Notes: a model not told the origin generated them from the letters alone. A stretch of DNA of 59,997 nt from an uncultured Fibrobacter sp. (GCA_934700345.1 CAKUXP010000019.1:1-59997); one strand, 5' to 3'. Positions 25,404-34,984 are shown, numbered from the stretch's first letter. Numbers and translations: made by a program.

Positions 25404-27152
25404 ATGGCGCCTATGAATCCCGAAGGCGCAATCATCGTTCAAAGCAATATGGAAATCCTCGTCGAAGTGCACAACAGGCACTACATCGAGGCCCGAGACG
25501 CAATCGCCCCGTTTACCGAACTGGTCAAGAGCCCGGAGCACTTGCACACCTACCGCATTTCGCACCTTTCCCTGTGGAACGCAGCATCGACCGGCCTCAC
25601 CGCCGACGACGTCGTCCAATGCCTCGAAGACCAGGGAAAATATCCCGTACCGGAAACCGTCGCAACGGAAATCCATGAATATATGGGCCGCTACGGAATG
25701 CTCAAGCTTATCAAAGGCGAACAGGGGCTCTGCCTAGAATCGACCGATGCGGCGCTTTTCAAGGAAGTCTGCAAACTGCCGAATGTCGCCAGCTGCCTCG
25801 TAAAGTTCGACGGCGACACGAAAGCGATTGTCGATCCGAACAAGCGCGGCATTCTCAAGATGACGCTCACGCTGAACGGATTTCCCGTCGAGGATATCGC
25901 GGGCTACGTCGCCGGTGACCCGCTCCCGATCGAACTTCGCAAGGTAACGCTCGGCGGTAAGAAGCTCGAACTCAGAAGTTACCAGAAAGACGCCTCCCAG
26001 ATATTCTACGCATCCGGCTCCGAAAAGGGCGGCTCGGGCGTCATCGTTCTCCCGTGCGGCTCGGGCAAGACGCTTATCGGCATGGCGACAATGGCCCTGA
26101 TGAAAACCCGCACGCTTATCCTCACCCCGAACATTTCCGCGGCAAGACAATGGATCCGCGAGCTTCTCGACAAGACCACCCTCACCGCAGACCAGGTGAA
26201 GGAATACTCGGGCGACGTCAAGGAGATAGGCCCCGTCACCGTGGCAACCTACCAGATCCTTACCCAGAGAAAGCGCGTCAAGAAAGGCGAGGAAGACGAA
26301 GAAAAGAAGAACGATGCGGACGACAAGCCACTCGTAAACTTCCCTCTTTTCAGCGAACACAAGTGGGGACTGATGATTTACGACGAAGTCCATCTCTTGC
26401 CCGCTCCGGTTTTCCGGTTCAGTGCGGAAATGCAGGCGACGCGCCGGCTTGGGCTCACCGCGACTCTTGTCCGCGAAGACGGCAAGGAAACCGAGGTTTT
26501 CTCTCTTATCGGACCGAAAAAATTCGACCTTCCCTGGAAAATTCTCGAATCGCAGGGATGGATAGCAACTGCGGACTGCAGCGAAATCCGCGTCGTAATG
26601 ACCGCCGAACAGAAGATGCAGTATGCGCTCGCCCAGACGCGCGACAAGATCACGCTAGCAAGCACCAATCCTCAAAAGGACGATGTAGTAAAGAAGCTCA
26701 TCGAAACTTACAACGAGCCGGAAGACCGCATCCTGATTATCGGGCAGTATATCGACCAGTTGCAGAAACTGTCGGAAAAGCTCGAAATCCCGCTAATCAC
26801 GGGAAAGACGCCGAACAAGGAACGCGACAGGCTTTACGGAGACTTCCGCAAGGGAACGCTCCGCAACCTCATGATTTCCAAGGTGGGAAACTTCGCCATC
26901 GACCTGCCCGACGCAAGCATCCTCGTCCAGATTTCGGGAACATTCGGAAGCCGCCAGGAAGAGGCCCAAAGACTAGGACGCGTCCTGCGTCCCAAGGAAG
27001 ACGGTCGCCCGGCGCACTTTTTCTCCTTGGTGACAAAGGATTCCAAGGAGCAGGAATTTGCGATGAACCGCCAGCTGTTCCTCACAGAACAGGGATACGC
27101 CTACAAGATTCTCAACTATTCCGGCGGAGAGATCGTTCCCGCAGGAGTGTGA
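25404..27152 (+). CDS. XPB/Rad25-type DNA repair helicase
   Basis: 582 aa. An N-terminal XPB-type domain (about 15-165, with QSNMEILVEVHN... LVKSPEHLHTYRISHLSLWNA), then superfamily 2 motor domains. Motif I PCGSGKTLIG (Lys222), DEVH box in YDEVHLLPAP (Asp327), motif III LGLTATLVREDG, and C-terminal motifs ILIIGQYIDQL, NLMISKVGNFAIDLPDA and RQEEAQRLGRVLRPK. In eukaryotes XPB opens DNA in TFIIH; bacterial and archaeal forms are stand-alone repair helicases, often paired with the nuclease Bax1, which is not seen here. Start chosen at the first ATG after the tRNA terminator (25413 also possible). Its stop overlaps the MATE start. Confidence 0.93.
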   Translation: MAPMNPEGAIIVQSNMEILVEVHNRHYIEARDAIAPFTELVKSPEHLHTYRISHLSLWNAASTGLTADDVVQCLEDQGKYPVPETVATEIHEYMGRYGMLKLIKGEQGLCLESTDAALFKEVCKLPNVASCLVKFDGDTKAIVDPNKRGILKMTLTLNGFPVEDIAGYVAGDPLPIELRKVTLGGKKLELRSYQKDASQIFYASGSEKGGSGVIVLPCGSGKTLIGMATMALMKTRTLILTPNISAARQWIRELLDKTTLTADQVKEYSGDVKEIGPVTVATYQILTQRKRVKKGEEDEEKKNDADDKPLVNFPLFSEHKWGLMIYDEVHLLPAPVFRFSAEMQATRRLGLTATLVREDGKETEVFSLIGPKKFDLPWKILESQGWIATADCSEIRVVMTAEQKMQYALAQTRDKITLASTNPQKDDVVKKLIETYNEPEDRILIIGQYIDQLQKLSEKLEIPLITGKTPNKERDRLYGDFRKGTLRNLMISKVGNFAIDLPDASILVQISGTFGSRQEEAQRLGRVLRPKEDGRPAHFFSLVTKDSKEQEFAMNRQLFLTEQGYAYKILNYSGGEIVPAGV

Positions 27153-28513
27153 TGAAGCTTTCCCAAAAGTTCATTCTGGAACCGCATTTTTTTAAGGTCC
27201 TCGGCGGGTTGGCGCTTCCAATAGCCCTGCAGGACCTGATCAAGTTTTCCCTTTCGCTTGCCGACAACATCATGGTCGGCAGCATTTCCGAAACGGCTCT
27301 CGGTGCGGTGACGCTCGCCAGCCAGCCTTTTTTCATCTTTTCCTTGATCTCGTTCGGAACGGCGAGCGGCGGCGGGGTACTTGTAGCCCAGTATTACGGG
27401 AAACACGATTCGGAGAGCATCCAGAAAATCGTATCGATTACGATCTGCATGGGAACCCTAGTCTCGTTCCTTTTCGGTTTTTTCACGACGCTTTTCCCGC
27501 ATGAGGTTATGCGAATTTTCACGAACGTTCCTGAGCTTGTCGAAATCGGAGCGGAATACCTGAAAATCCAAGGCTTCGCCTATTTTTTCTTCGGGTTCAG
27601 CAACACTCTCATTATGCTCATGCGCAGCACGCGCGAAGTCAAGGCCGGCCTGTTCGTCACATCCGGAGCGTTCGTCCTGAATCTTTTTCTCAACTGGCTC
27701 CTGATTTTTGGCCACTGCGGATTCCCTGCACTGGGTGTCCGCGGAGCGGCCATCGCCACGCTCGCCGCGAGAGCGCTCGAATGCCTAGCCATGGTCATCT
27801 ATGTGCGTTTTATGGAGCGGCATCTGAACTTTCGGTTTAAGCGCCTTTTCCGATTTGATATTCCGCTGTTCAAGGATTTTCTCCGCTACAGCGTCCCGGT
27901 CGTCGTAAACGAAACGGGCTGGTCCGTCGGGGTAGCCGCCCAATCGGTAGTTCTCGGGCACCTGAACGCGACAATCGTCGCCGCTTCGAGCATCGTGGGG
28001 ACTCTCCAGCAGGTCGCGCTGGTCTTCATCTTCGGGGTTGCAGGCGCTTCCGCGCCGATCATCGGAAACAGGCTCGGCGGCGGAAACCTAGGCGACGCCA
28101 AGCGTTACGCGAACTCTCTCCTCCTCGCCGGATTTTTCGTCGGAATCGTCGCTGCGACCCTTCTTTTCGCCTTCAAGGATCCGATCCTTACCTTGTACGC
28201 AATCCCGGAAGAAACTGTCCAGCTCGCGAGAACATTCATCGGCATCCAATGCGTTATGATAATACTGCAATCCTACACGTCCCCGGCGATTGTCGGTATT
28301 CTCCGGGCCGGAGGCGATACCGTTTTCACATCCATCCTCGATATCGGAAGCCTTTGGCTTTTTTCAATCCCGCTCGGCTACCTGGCAGGCTTCACATGGG
28401 GACTATCCTTCCCGCTCATCTTCCTGATGCTCCGCTCCGACGAAATCGTCAAGCTCCCCGTCCTTGTATGGCGAATCGAACGGAAACGCTGGATACGCAA
28501 TGTAACGCGCTAA
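27152..28513 (+). CDS. MATE family efflux transporter
   Basis: 453 aa, about 12 membrane helices in two homologous halves. Start at 27152 (AGGAG upstream; TGATG overlap with the helicase stop). Family marks include LPIALQDLIKFSLSLADNIMVG (about 20-41), the QPFFIFSLISFGTASGGGVLVAQYYGK loop, NTLIMLMRSTREVK and the second-half PIIGNRLGGGNLGDAKRYANSLL. MATE pumps export cationic drugs and metabolites using Na+ or H+ gradients; substrate unknown. Confidence 0.92.
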   Translation: MKLSQKFILEPHFFKVLGGLALPIALQDLIKFSLSLADNIMVGSISETALGAVTLASQPFFIFSLISFGTASGGGVLVAQYYGKHDSESIQKIVSITICMGTLVSFLFGFFTTLFPHEVMRIFTNVPELVEIGAEYLKIQGFAYFFFGFSNTLIMLMRSTREVKAGLFVTSGAFVLNLFLNWLLIFGHCGFPALGVRGAAIATLAARALECLAMVIYVRFMERHLNFRFKRLFRFDIPLFKDFLRYSVPVVVNETGWSVGVAAQSVVLGHLNATIVAASSIVGTLQQVALVFIFGVAGASAPIIGNRLGGGNLGDAKRYANSLLLAGFFVGIVAATLLFAFKDPILTLYAIPEETVQLARTFIGIQCVMIILQSYTSPAIVGILRAGGDTVFTSILDIGSLWLFSIPLGYLAGFTWGLSFPLIFLMLRSDEIVKLPVLVWRIERKRWIRNVTR

Positions 28514-28564
28514 ACCCAACCCGGAAATTCCGCTGAATCCGAATAAAATTATATTTCTCCCTAT

Positions 28565-30289
28565 ATGGATAGTCCGCGCCAAATCATCAACCTGTTTCTA
28601 AGCAGCAAGCACAAGCCCGAAGAACTCAAGGGCGAGCTTTTCCGTGCAGCCGAAGCCGCCGAAAAAAGCGGTATGACATACATGGAAGCGACCTTCCAGC
28701 TCGGAGAACACGCCAAGGACGAAGGTCTTTCCGAGGAAGACTCCGACACGATCATCCGAAGGGCTTACGCAGCGGAAAAGCGCGAGCGCAAACGGGAAGA
28801 ACCTCAACCAAAGGAATCCCAGGCAGATCCGCAGGTCGCGCAACCGACAAACGCATACAGAGGTCCGGTACAGCCGATTCTTTCAAGCGCCATATCGCTA
28901 GAACAGGTTCTCACAATGGGACTTGACGCACAGGCGCTCGAACTTTTGCAGAACCACAGGATAGACCCGGAAGCGCTCAACATTCCGTGGCCGACTCCGG
29001 ACTGGCGCCTGGATTTCGCAAAGCTTCTCAGAGCGCTATTCAGTCCGGCAGAATCCGTCGAATTCAAAAAGTCCAATACATCCGAAACAACGGTCAAATC
29101 GGTTGACGAAATCCTGAAACAGGCGGACAGCATCAAGAAAACGATGAAGTCCCTAGACGGTCCGGACGGCGCACTCGTCGGAATCAATCCGGTCAAGGGG
29201 GCAGACGAGACCGACGAATCGTTCCGTTTCCGTTATGCGGTCGTCGACAATCCAAACTTCAGCTTGGCAAAGCAGCTCGCCTACTACAAGGCTCTGAATC
29301 TCCCGTGCGCGGCACTCGTAAGCACCGGGGCGAATTCCGTCCAGGCATGGATAAAGATTCACGCCAAAAACCGCGAAGAGTACGATTCCCGCGTCGAATA
29401 CCTGTTCAAGACATTGGACTCCCAAGGTTTCAAGGTCAATTCGGCAAACACGAATCCCAGCCAGATGGTTCGAATGCCGGGAGTTCTCCGCAATGGAAAA
29501 CAGCAATACCTGATAGGCCTCGAACAGGGCGCAAAGACTTTCGAAGATTGGCAGACATGGGTGGAATTCTGCCTCGACGGAAAGCCGCTCATCGAACTTG
29601 CGAGCGACAGCGAAAACGCCCCGAAAAAAGACAGGCTCCTAATCGACGATACGCTCGAAACGGGTGAATTCCTGCTTCTCTCCGCACCGCCCAAAGCAGG
29701 AAAATCCTTCGCCCTGATAGACATCGCCCTTTCGCTTTCCCACGGGGAGGACTGGCTCTCCACTTCGACACACAGGTCCGACGTTCTTTTCGTAAACTTC
29801 GAAAGCACCCGATCCGCCTTTCTCAACAGGCTCTTCGCCGTCGCCGCATCCCGCGGACTCTCCGCCTCGATTCCCGAATTCGGTTTTTTGAACTTGCGCG
29901 GCATCGCCCTTTCCCCCCTCGAAATGGCGCAATATATCGCAAAGCGGGTCAAAGGCGCCAAGAAACTGGAAGACCACGACTATGCGGCAATCGTCATCGA
30001 TCCGATTTCCGCAGTCCTTCACAACCCGAAAGCGGTCCGCAACAACATTCCGCCGGAAAAAGCCCTTCTCCAGATGATCGATATGCTGATTTCCCTCACC
30101 GGATCCGCGGTCATCGCCGCGACAAATCCCGGCGAATATCCGGAACTCGAAGCCCAGGCGGACTCCCGAATCATCCTTTCACCGATAAGCGGATCACCCG
30201 ATATGTTCAGCCTTCGCGGGGAATTCAGGAATTTTCCCCCTCGATCCGCTACGGACTGCACCTGGCGCCATCCGCGCTTTATCGTCTAG
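28565..30289 (+). CDS. Primase-like / RepA-type (RecA-fold) ATPase
   Basis: 574 aa. Residues 1-80: an acidic helical region ending in a charged KRERKREEPQPKE linker. Residues about 195-345 look like a reduced archaeo-eukaryotic primase-type domain: VSTGANSVQAWIKIHA, YDSRVEYLFKTLDSQGFKV, NTNPSQMVRMPGVLRNGKQQ. From 355 a RecA-like RepA/AAA_25 helicase domain: Walker A SAPPKAGKSFAL (Lys380), then DVLFVNFEST and Walker B AIVIDPISAVL. Proteins of this design replicate phages, plasmids and integrated elements. No integrase, capsid or other mobile gene is nearby and it sits in a chromosomal run, so its role is unclear. The following gene starts 10 bp later. Confidence 0.7.
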   Translation: MDSPRQIINLFLSSKHKPEELKGELFRAAEAAEKSGMTYMEATFQLGEHAKDEGLSEEDSDTIIRRAYAAEKRERKREEPQPKESQADPQVAQPTNAYRGPVQPILSSAISLEQVLTMGLDAQALELLQNHRIDPEALNIPWPTPDWRLDFAKLLRALFSPAESVEFKKSNTSETTVKSVDEILKQADSIKKTMKSLDGPDGALVGINPVKGADETDESFRFRYAVVDNPNFSLAKQLAYYKALNLPCAALVSTGANSVQAWIKIHAKNREEYDSRVEYLFKTLDSQGFKVNSANTNPSQMVRMPGVLRNGKQQYLIGLEQGAKTFEDWQTWVEFCLDGKPLIELASDSENAPKKDRLLIDDTLETGEFLLLSAPPKAGKSFALIDIALSLSHGEDWLSTSTHRSDVLFVNFESTRSAFLNRLFAVAASRGLSASIPEFGFLNLRGIALSPLEMAQYIAKRVKGAKKLEDHDYAAIVIDPISAVLHNPKAVRNNIPPEKALLQMIDMLISLTGSAVIAATNPGEYPELEAQADSRIILSPISGSPDMFSLRGEFRNFPPRSATDCTWRHPRFIV

Positions 30290-30298
30290 ACAAAAACT

Positions 30299-31561
30299 AT
30301 GCAAAGAAGAAATCTCAAAAATCGCGGCTCATGGAACCGCAAACCGGCAGACTCCAAACCGAAGAACGATACGCTTTCCAAAACGTCCGGGCCGATTCCG
30401 ACCGACCTGGAAGGCAAGCGCGCCTATCTCGAAAGCTGGGCTTCGGAAAGCCGTATTCCGGGAAAAATCCAGAGCTGGTTTACGGCTCCCGTCAAGATGG
30501 ACTCTTGCGATTGGCGCATCCTTTCGCAACACATGTCCAAGGGCAACCGCATTCTTTCCATCGAAGGTCCTTTCAAGGGGGCAAAGCCTCCCAAGCTAGT
30601 CCTCGATGTCAATAGCCAAATCCGAAAGCCACACCTTTCCAAGTTCCGCGGTTCGATACTGCAGATCTGGTTTCGTGCAACAGGCGACGGACGCTTCGGC
30701 ATCGCCGTGCAGAATATCCTGCATTCCGCCGAAGCAACCCGCGAATTCAAGACATTCCTCGATTACCTCGAACGCGAACATTCCGGTGACGTTCTCTGCT
30801 GTCACCAGATCCGGGTAACTCCGGTGCAAACATTCGACCCGGCGCATCCGATTCCAGGCTCCCTCATCGAGTTTCGCAAGGGCTTCGGAAACCGATACAT
30901 TCCCATCGCAGGCACGGACCAGAAATTCAATATCATCGACTGGACCCCGACCTGCAAGGCTCCCTGGATCGGGCTCCCGAAACGCATCCGCGAAATGATT
31001 CACCCGGCAAAAGGCGACCGTTTACTCGAATGCTTTGCGGGTCCCGCTTATATCGCCGAAGCCCTTTCAAAAGATTTCGAAGATTGCTTTGCCGCCGATA
31101 TCCGCACAATCGATCGACAGACCCCGAACGTCCGCTATATCCATGCGGCAATCGACAAGGATTTTTTCCCAAAATTTTTCCGGGGAAAATCCAGGGAAGG
31201 CAAGTGGACCATCTACCTTGACCCTCCCGACGGAAAAGCCCTTTCCGGAAGCGTCATCCCGGAAATCGCCGAATGCCACCCCGAGCGCATTCTGCTGAAC
31301 TCTTCGAACCTGGCAGTCGCCGCACAGGAAATCAAACGGTTCCGCCGCGAAGGCTACATGCTCCGAAAGATCGTGCCGATGGACTTCGAACCGGGAAATC
31401 CGAGCATCCAGCTGCTTCTTCTCTTCGTCCCGGATCGCGCCGGGCTTTTAGGCCGCCGCGAAGAACGCAAGGGCAAAGTCATCCGCACGAGAGAAAACCA
31501 GGAAGCGGGAAACAGGCCGCAGACGGGAACGATTCTCTTTAGCCAAAAACGCAGGCGCTAG
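30299..31561 (+). CDS. RumA/TrmA-like methyltransferase homologue lacking the catalytic Cys
   Basis: 420 aa. Basic N-terminus (residues 1-30), no iron-sulphur Cys set. The C-terminal half follows RNA m5U methyltransferases of the RumA/TrmA family: SAM loop LLECFAGPAYIAEAL (about 242-256), CFAADIRTI, TIYLDPPDGKALSG, ILLNSSNLAVAAQEI and GYMLRKIVPMDFEPGNPSIQLLLLF. In the family the ILYVSCNP motif holds the catalytic Cys; here the aligned residue is Ser336 and the following NP is NL. It may bind SAM and RNA but is unlikely to methylate uridine C5 by the normal route. Weak ribosome site. Confidence 0.7.
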   Translation: MQRRNLKNRGSWNRKPADSKPKNDTLSKTSGPIPTDLEGKRAYLESWASESRIPGKIQSWFTAPVKMDSCDWRILSQHMSKGNRILSIEGPFKGAKPPKLVLDVNSQIRKPHLSKFRGSILQIWFRATGDGRFGIAVQNILHSAEATREFKTFLDYLEREHSGDVLCCHQIRVTPVQTFDPAHPIPGSLIEFRKGFGNRYIPIAGTDQKFNIIDWTPTCKAPWIGLPKRIREMIHPAKGDRLLECFAGPAYIAEALSKDFEDCFAADIRTIDRQTPNVRYIHAAIDKDFFPKFFRGKSREGKWTIYLDPPDGKALSGSVIPEIAECHPERILLNSSNLAVAAQEIKRFRREGYMLRKIVPMDFEPGNPSIQLLLLFVPDRAGLLGRREERKGKVIRTRENQEAGNRPQTGTILFSQKRRR

Positions 31562-31597
31562 AAATTTCATGTCAAAAAAAAGATTAAATTGATAAGT

Positions 31598-32761
31598 ATG
31601 AGGCATATTCAAAGCATTTCCATCGCTCTCGGACTTGCCACGATTGTGGCAAGCGCCTATTTCGTCAAGCAGGGAGATACCCTTTGGGATATTTCCGACG
31701 AATACCTGAACAATCCATTCGCCTGGCCGGACCTGTGGGAAAACAACAGGCACATCCAGGATCCGCACTGGATCTACCCGGGCGATTCCATCTATCTCGG
31801 CGAAGCTCCCGACGCAGCCAAGAAAGAAAAGCCGAAGCCTCTTCCCTGCGCCGAAGCGGCGCGGGACTCCTCGCTCCCAAAAGGCGTTTCCGTTCCGAGC
31901 GGGTGTGCGGCAAAAGACCAGAACGATCACTTCGCCAAGATGCTCGGAAGCCTTTCCGCCGACGCAGCCAAGAAGGAGAAACCCGCAAAGCAAAAAGGCG
32001 TCTCCTATTACTATGCGCAGCGCTCCGAACCCAAGGTCTTCAACGGCTACTACCAGGTTCTTTCACCGATGCTTCTCTCCCCGGACAGCCTCAAGTCGGA
32101 CAGTTCCTGGTTCACGGTCAAGTCTGGCGAAAAGCGGGAGCCTCTTGTGCACATTCCCGAAACGGAAATGGTCATCGGAATCGGGATGAACACCTCGCCG
32201 AAGGCGACCGTCGGAGCCATCGTGGAAATCTGGGACGCGCGCCCCGCCATGCTCCCCGAGACGAAGACCCGCGCCAAGGAAAAGACCGCCGTCCTCCGCT
32301 ACACGGGACTTGCGAAAATCACCGATGTAGGCGATACGCTCTCCCGTGCGGTGCTTCTCCAGAGTATGCGGGAAATCAAGATCGAATATGCGAAAGCCCG
32401 CCTGCAGAAACCGTTCAAGCCAATCAATGTCGAAGGCTACAGCGAAGTCAAATCCGCATCGCTAGACAGTATGGCAATCGTACGCTATGCGCTTGAAAAG
32501 AATCTCGCCATCGGCCCGTACGGCTACGTCATGATAGACCGCGGGCAGAACGACCGTTACAGCCTAGGCGACGGTGTCGCCATCTGGGAAAAGGACATTT
32601 CGGATTCCCTGATTCCTCCGCGCCTTCTCGCCCGGGGAATCGTCACCAGCCTGAACGAGGCCCACTCCGTCATCCTTATCCGCGAAGCCTATTACGGCGA
32701 CAGGCGCATCCAATACGGCAATCTGGTATCGGTTACGCACAAGGCAAGACTCGCCCCATGA
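31598..32761 (+). CDS. Exported LysM-domain protein
   Basis: 387 aa from the ATG at 31598 (a second ATG nine bases upstream is possible). An N-terminal signal-like segment (MRHIQSISIALGLATIVASA) is followed at once by a LysM domain, residues about 21-68: YFVKQGDTLWDISDEYLNNPFAWPDLWENN ... IYPGDSIYLGE. The rest has beta-rich repeats without a known catalytic motif. LysM binds peptidoglycan. Its stop overlaps the start of the 54-aa gene (ATGA), and the sensor kinase follows. Confidence 0.87.
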   Translation: MRHIQSISIALGLATIVASAYFVKQGDTLWDISDEYLNNPFAWPDLWENNRHIQDPHWIYPGDSIYLGEAPDAAKKEKPKPLPCAEAARDSSLPKGVSVPSGCAAKDQNDHFAKMLGSLSADAAKKEKPAKQKGVSYYYAQRSEPKVFNGYYQVLSPMLLSPDSLKSDSSWFTVKSGEKREPLVHIPETEMVIGIGMNTSPKATVGAIVEIWDARPAMLPETKTRAKEKTAVLRYTGLAKITDVGDTLSRAVLLQSMREIKIEYAKARLQKPFKPINVEGYSEVKSASLDSMAIVRYALEKNLAIGPYGYVMIDRGQNDRYSLGDGVAIWEKDISDSLIPPRLLARGIVTSLNEAHSVILIREAYYGDRRIQYGNLVSVTHKARLAP

Positions 32762-32922
32762 AACCGCGTCTGGTGATCGGCGGACTTCACCTGTTTGCGA
32801 TGCTCATCGCGCTTCTCCTCGCTGTAGGTGCCGTCTTTGTCGCAAGTCCTTCGGTAGCGGACCAGGCTGCGGAATTCCTCGGGCAGGAAAAACTTTCCTT
32901 CCTGGTCCGACATCTCTACTGA
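32758..32922 (+). CDS. 54-aa single-helix membrane protein
   Basis: 54 aa: MKPRLVIGG, a membrane helix (about 6-30) and a short tail ending in LSFLVRHLY. It begins in the LysM gene stop (ATGA) and ends 13 bases before the sensor kinase. The position between a cell-wall protein and a sensor kinase suggests a small signalling or assembly partner (inference). No family recognised. Confidence 0.6.
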   Translation: MKPRLVIGGLHLFAMLIALLLAVGAVFVASPSVADQAAEFLGQEKLSFLVRHLY

Positions 32923-32935
32923 TTCGGGAATATCC

Positions 32936-34984
32936 GTGAAGCTTCCGAAGAACAACCGCATTTTCATTGCGCTTTTTTTCGGCGGAATCATCATTCCGAC
33001 AGCGATACTCGCCATCCTCAGTTTCCGGAACGTCCAGAACGAGCGTCTTCTCGCTGAAAAGAACTTCGAAGATTCCCAGTCGTCCTTTTCGAAGCAGGCC
33101 GTCCAGACTGTCCAGAAAGAACAACAGGACATTCTCAAGGAAACAAAGAACGCTTCGCAATTTCTTTACGAGCAACCGCAAAAGCTCCTTGAATTCGGAA
33201 ACGCTGTTTCCTTCAAGAAAGTGCAAGGCATCGCCGCGATTTTCCTCTTCAACGAGAACAAGCTCGTCTATCCGAGCATCTCCATTTCGAGCCATCCGGC
33301 ATGGCCCACTCCGCCGACAACGGTTCCCGGCGAAATCGAGCAGAAGCTTCTCCGCGGCGAAGTTGCCGGATTAAATCCCGACAAGATCGACTTTGCGCGA
33401 TCGGCGCTTCTCCTGCGGACACACTACCTGTCCAAAAGCGACAATTTCCTGAACCTACTGGGAATTCTCCGGTTGCGCTACCGCCAAAAAAACTACGAGG
33501 AAGCGCTCCACATCATCGACATTCTCGAACGGCATCCCGAAGCCCGAGGATACCTGCAGAACGACCTTTCGAAATCGCTATACCTGCTCAAGTTCGAAAT
33601 CTTCGTGGAACAGAAAAAGCACTCTGCCGCCGAAAACTACTGTCTCTTTCTCTTTTCCGAATTCCTGGAAGGCGAAGCCCTGCAGGACATCGGGAGTGCC
33701 AAATTCTTTTTCGAAAATGCCATCAGCCAGATCCTTTCTTTCGAAGAACTCACCAAGGAGAAACGGGACGCGTTCTGGAACCTGCGCGAGAACCTGAATC
33801 GGCAGCTTGAACATGCGGAAGTCTTCGCTTCGCACCGGAATTTCCTCAAGCGCCTCGCAGAAGATCCACTCCCGACAAAAGGCGGAGTTTTTTACAAGCA
33901 GGACGGGCAGAGTCTCTTCTTCCGCATGGCCTACCCTTGGCTTTCCGGGGACCAGGTAGTCATCGGCCTTGTCGATAGGGACGCTTACAGGGAGCGCATC
34001 CGCAAGAAACTCGCCGAAACAGCCCGTGAATGGAAAGACGTCGCCTACGCCGTTTCCGATGAATACGATTCCGTCATCCTGGGAAAGCGGCAAAATTCCG
34101 ACGCCCTGATTTCAAAGCAGCTAGACCTCGGCGAAAGCCTCGGCTGGACGCTCACCCTGTACAAGCGCTCCTCCCAGGAACTTTACAGCGAAGCGAGGCA
34201 CAAGATGTTCCAGCTTTCAGGCCTTGTCGCGTTTTCCCTGCTCACCGTCATCCTCGGATCCCTTTTCATCTTCAAGACCATTTCTCAGGAACGAAAACTC
34301 ATTTCGATGAAGACGAATTTCCTCTCCTCGATTTCCCACGAACTCAAGACTCCGCTCACCTCCATCAAGATGTTTGCCGAGATGATTTCGGGCGGACGCG
34401 TCCAAAAAATCGAGAAATGCGCGGAATACGCTACGCTCATCGGCAAGGAATCCTCGCGGCTTGAAAACCTGATCGGCGCCATCCTCAGCTATACCCGGAT
34501 GGAAACGGGCAAGCAGACATTCCGGTGGGAACGTCTCGACCTCTCGGAATGCGTGTCGAAAGTTTACGAAGCGATTCTCGACCAGGCGGATAATCGCGGT
34601 CTCGCAATGACGCGGGAACTCGCCCCGGGAAGCTTCGTCATGGGGGACTTCGCCGCACTTTACAGCCTCGCCCAGGGATTAATCGAAAACGCCATCAAAT
34701 ACACGAATCCACCGGGAAAAGTGACCATCCGGGTTTTCGAAGAAAGCGAAAAAATCGTATTTTCTGTAGCGGACACCGGCATAGGCATCGCTTCTGCCGA
34801 ACAAAAAAATATCTTTAACGACTTCTACCGCGTTGGTGACGAAATGACCCGCAGCACCAAAGGCTCCGGTCTCGGGCTCGCCATCGTCAAGCGCGTTGCG
34901 GAAGCCCACAAGGCTAGCGTCTCCGTGCAAAGCCATCCCGGTAAGGGTTCGACTTTTACGGTCAAGTTCAAAAAGGCGGAATAA
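32936..34984 (+). CDS. Membrane sensor histidine kinase
   Basis: 682 aa, GTG start at 32936. First membrane helix about 9-28, a long periplasmic sensor region to about residue 420 with helical, TPR-like stretches (LGILRLRYRQKNYEEALHIID), and a second helix about 425-447. Kinase core: phospho-acceptor His468 in SSISHELKTPLTSIKMF, N box Asn585 in IENAIKYT, Asp613 in ADTGIGIA, F box NIFNDFYRVG and the Gly-rich GSGLGLAIVKRVAEAH. All residues needed are present. It overlaps the response regulator by one base. An envelope or peptidoglycan signal is suggested by the LysM neighbour. Confidence 0.93.
   Translation: MKLPKNNRIFIALFFGGIIIPTAILAILSFRNVQNERLLAEKNFEDSQSSFSKQAVQTVQKEQQDILKETKNASQFLYEQPQKLLEFGNAVSFKKVQGIAAIFLFNENKLVYPSISISSHPAWPTPPTTVPGEIEQKLLRGEVAGLNPDKIDFARSALLLRTHYLSKSDNFLNLLGILRLRYRQKNYEEALHIIDILERHPEARGYLQNDLSKSLYLLKFEIFVEQKKHSAAENYCLFLFSEFLEGEALQDIGSAKFFFENAISQILSFEELTKEKRDAFWNLRENLNRQLEHAEVFASHRNFLKRLAEDPLPTKGGVFYKQDGQSLFFRMAYPWLSGDQVVIGLVDRDAYRERIRKKLAETAREWKDVAYAVSDEYDSVILGKRQNSDALISKQLDLGESLGWTLTLYKRSSQELYSEARHKMFQLSGLVAFSLLTVILGSLFIFKTISQERKLISMKTNFLSSISHELKTPLTSIKMFAEMISGGRVQKIEKCAEYATLIGKESSRLENLIGAILSYTRMETGKQTFRWERLDLSECVSKVYEAILDQADNRGLAMTRELAPGSFVMGDFAALYSLAQGLIENAIKYTNPPGKVTIRVFEESEKIVFSVADTGIGIASAEQKNIFNDFYRVGDEMTRSTKGSGLGLAIVKRVAEAHKASVSVQSHPGKGSTFTVKFKKAE

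Noticed and set aside
26054..28513. MATE protein extended to 819 residues
   Set aside because: The extra N-terminus is a shadow of the XPB helicase gene; the ATG at 27152 has AGGAG upstream and begins the transporter.
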